64,000 bases of DNA from Tubulanus polymorphus (lineage: Eukaryota > Nemertea > Palaeonemertea > Tubulaniformes > Tubulanidae). Of the stretch, positions 63,326-64,000 are shown piece after piece. The stretch spans positions 13,753,263 to 13,817,262 of the forward strand of contig NC_134028.1 in assembly GCF_964204645.1 (NCBI RefSeq), in the 5' to 3' direction. A program made the translations under genes and the position numbers. How positions within the stretch are numbered: the first letter of the stretch is position 1; each line of letters starts with the position of its first letter. Below the pieces are notes generated by a model. That model had not been told where the DNA came from and made no database searches. It worked only from the letters and a program-made list of their open reading frames with translations.

Positions 63326-63553
63326 ATAAACTATGTTCTGAATTTACATTTATTTCCTTTTAATCCTTCACATTCTAAGTGGATAACTAATTTATCTCCA
63401 TACCTATAAGTAATTGTTTCAATATTTGTAAATTAATATTTCTTATGTAATGTTAATTCTGTTAACTTTTTGAATTTATAATCTACTGATTTGACATTTG
63501 TAGTATCTTTGATTCTATTTAAGAATTCACTGCGTTATTTGTTTACTCTCCAT
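63326..63553 (-). pseudogene. Decayed homologue of the 113-aa OB-fold-like protein
   Basis: Starts at ATG 63553 in the same position relative to its neighbours as 43281. Frame breaks occur within the first 20 codons and near 63,435. The C-terminal third is lost. Confidence 0.65.
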
Positions 63554-63596
63554 TTTAATAACAAACTTTTTATTGAAATTGAATTAAAGCCGATTA

Positions 63597-64000
63597 ACAT
63601 GTTAGAATCCTTTCATAATCTCATTTTCTTTTGTTTCTTCCCTTTTGAACTTTAAATATTCATCTAAATTGCAACCATACGCGACTGTATGAATTCCATC
63701 GTCTAAAATATATCTTTTATCGTCAAATGGGTTAAGACTTATCTTCTCTATCTCTTCAATAAACATCTCGTGATCTTCAGATCTTAAACATTTCATCTTA
63801 TGTTTTCTAACTTCTTCATTGAATATACAATTGATGTAATCTTTGAAATGAATATTCTTTTCTACTACACTTTAGGTAATTCCTTTCAATTTCTTTGATT
63901 CATGAGTTTTTGATTTTATATGAATACATTTAAGATCGAATTCCAATAAACTCTATCATTTCTTCGCCAACTTATTCATCTTTGAATTTACCGGGCACCT
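63597..64000 (-). pseudogene. Decayed homologue of the polymerase C-terminus
   Basis: Matches 43310-43720. The longest open piece (63602-63796) reads SEDHEMFIEEIEKISLNPFDDK. Near 63,975 it keeps a base that is missing at about 43,709 in the large copy, although a stop codon occurs a few codons later. It continues beyond the window. Confidence 0.8.

Larger units (their letters stand above)
62003..64000 (-). mobile_element. Decayed Polinton fragment, continuing past the window
   Basis: Collinear with 41,597-43,720 of the large Polinton in the same orientation, at perhaps 80-85 percent identity by eye, with many stops and shifts. It begins abruptly inside the last codons of the 73-aa gene homologue, so the left part is missing. 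It is useful as an outgroup for judging which changes in the large copy are new. Confidence 0.85.

Overview
The window is nuclear DNA of a multicellular animal, most likely a marine invertebrate. The evidence is spliced genes with GT/AG exon borders, a tRNA-headed SINE fragment, MITEs, a Penelope-like retroelement, and Polinton/Maverick elements. I cannot name the species.

Layout. 1-1.4 kb is sparse DNA with a SINE-like head. 1.4-10.2 kb holds a decayed, intron-rich KDZ-type transposase gene. One of its introns carries a 2.37-kb Mutator-like element with long inverted ends and a 10-bp target duplication. 11.0-11.6 kb is a 154-bp tandem repeat in which each unit carries a CTCF-like motif; 12.2-12.75 kb is a 189-bp repeat. 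13.0-14.5 kb is a three-exon C2H2 zinc-finger gene.

14,576-47,596 is a complete Polinton. It has 314-bp terminal inverted repeats and is flanked by the 6-bp duplication TATCTG. It carries an HNH nuclease, a DDE integrase with a chromodomain tail, a packaging ATPase, a double jelly-roll capsid protein, a penton-like capsid protein, several small membrane proteins, and a protein-primed family B DNA polymerase. A left block is read rightward and a long right block leftward; they meet at 35.6-35.7 kb. Several genes are broken by single-base shifts.

Nested inside the Polinton at 17,779-32,330 is a Penelope-like array: one inverted 5'-truncated copy, one direct 5'-truncated copy, and three full 3,341-bp units in tandem, each with an intact 622-aa reverse transcriptase ORF and no visible GIY-YIG endonuclease. 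The array is flanked by a 676-bp direct duplication of Polinton sequence. Without array and duplication the Polinton would be 17,793 bp.

47.6-56.9 kb is host DNA with a multi-exon gene ending in a chromodomain exon, followed by nested MITEs and foldback repeats. 56,870-60,928 is a 4-kb element with Polinton-like ends, about 1.2-kb inverted arms and only accessory genes. From about 62.0 kb to the window edge lies a third, badly decayed Polinton fragment matching 41.6-43.7 kb of the intact one.

The most unusual points are: the long duplication around an apparently endonuclease-free Penelope array; the inverted-duplicate ends of this Polinton lineage; a polymerase ORF that starts inside the terminal repeat while its likely original N-terminus sits at the other end of the element; a start-codon-linked, poxvirus-late-like promoter motif; and a TGA conserved at codon 6 in two Polinton copies.
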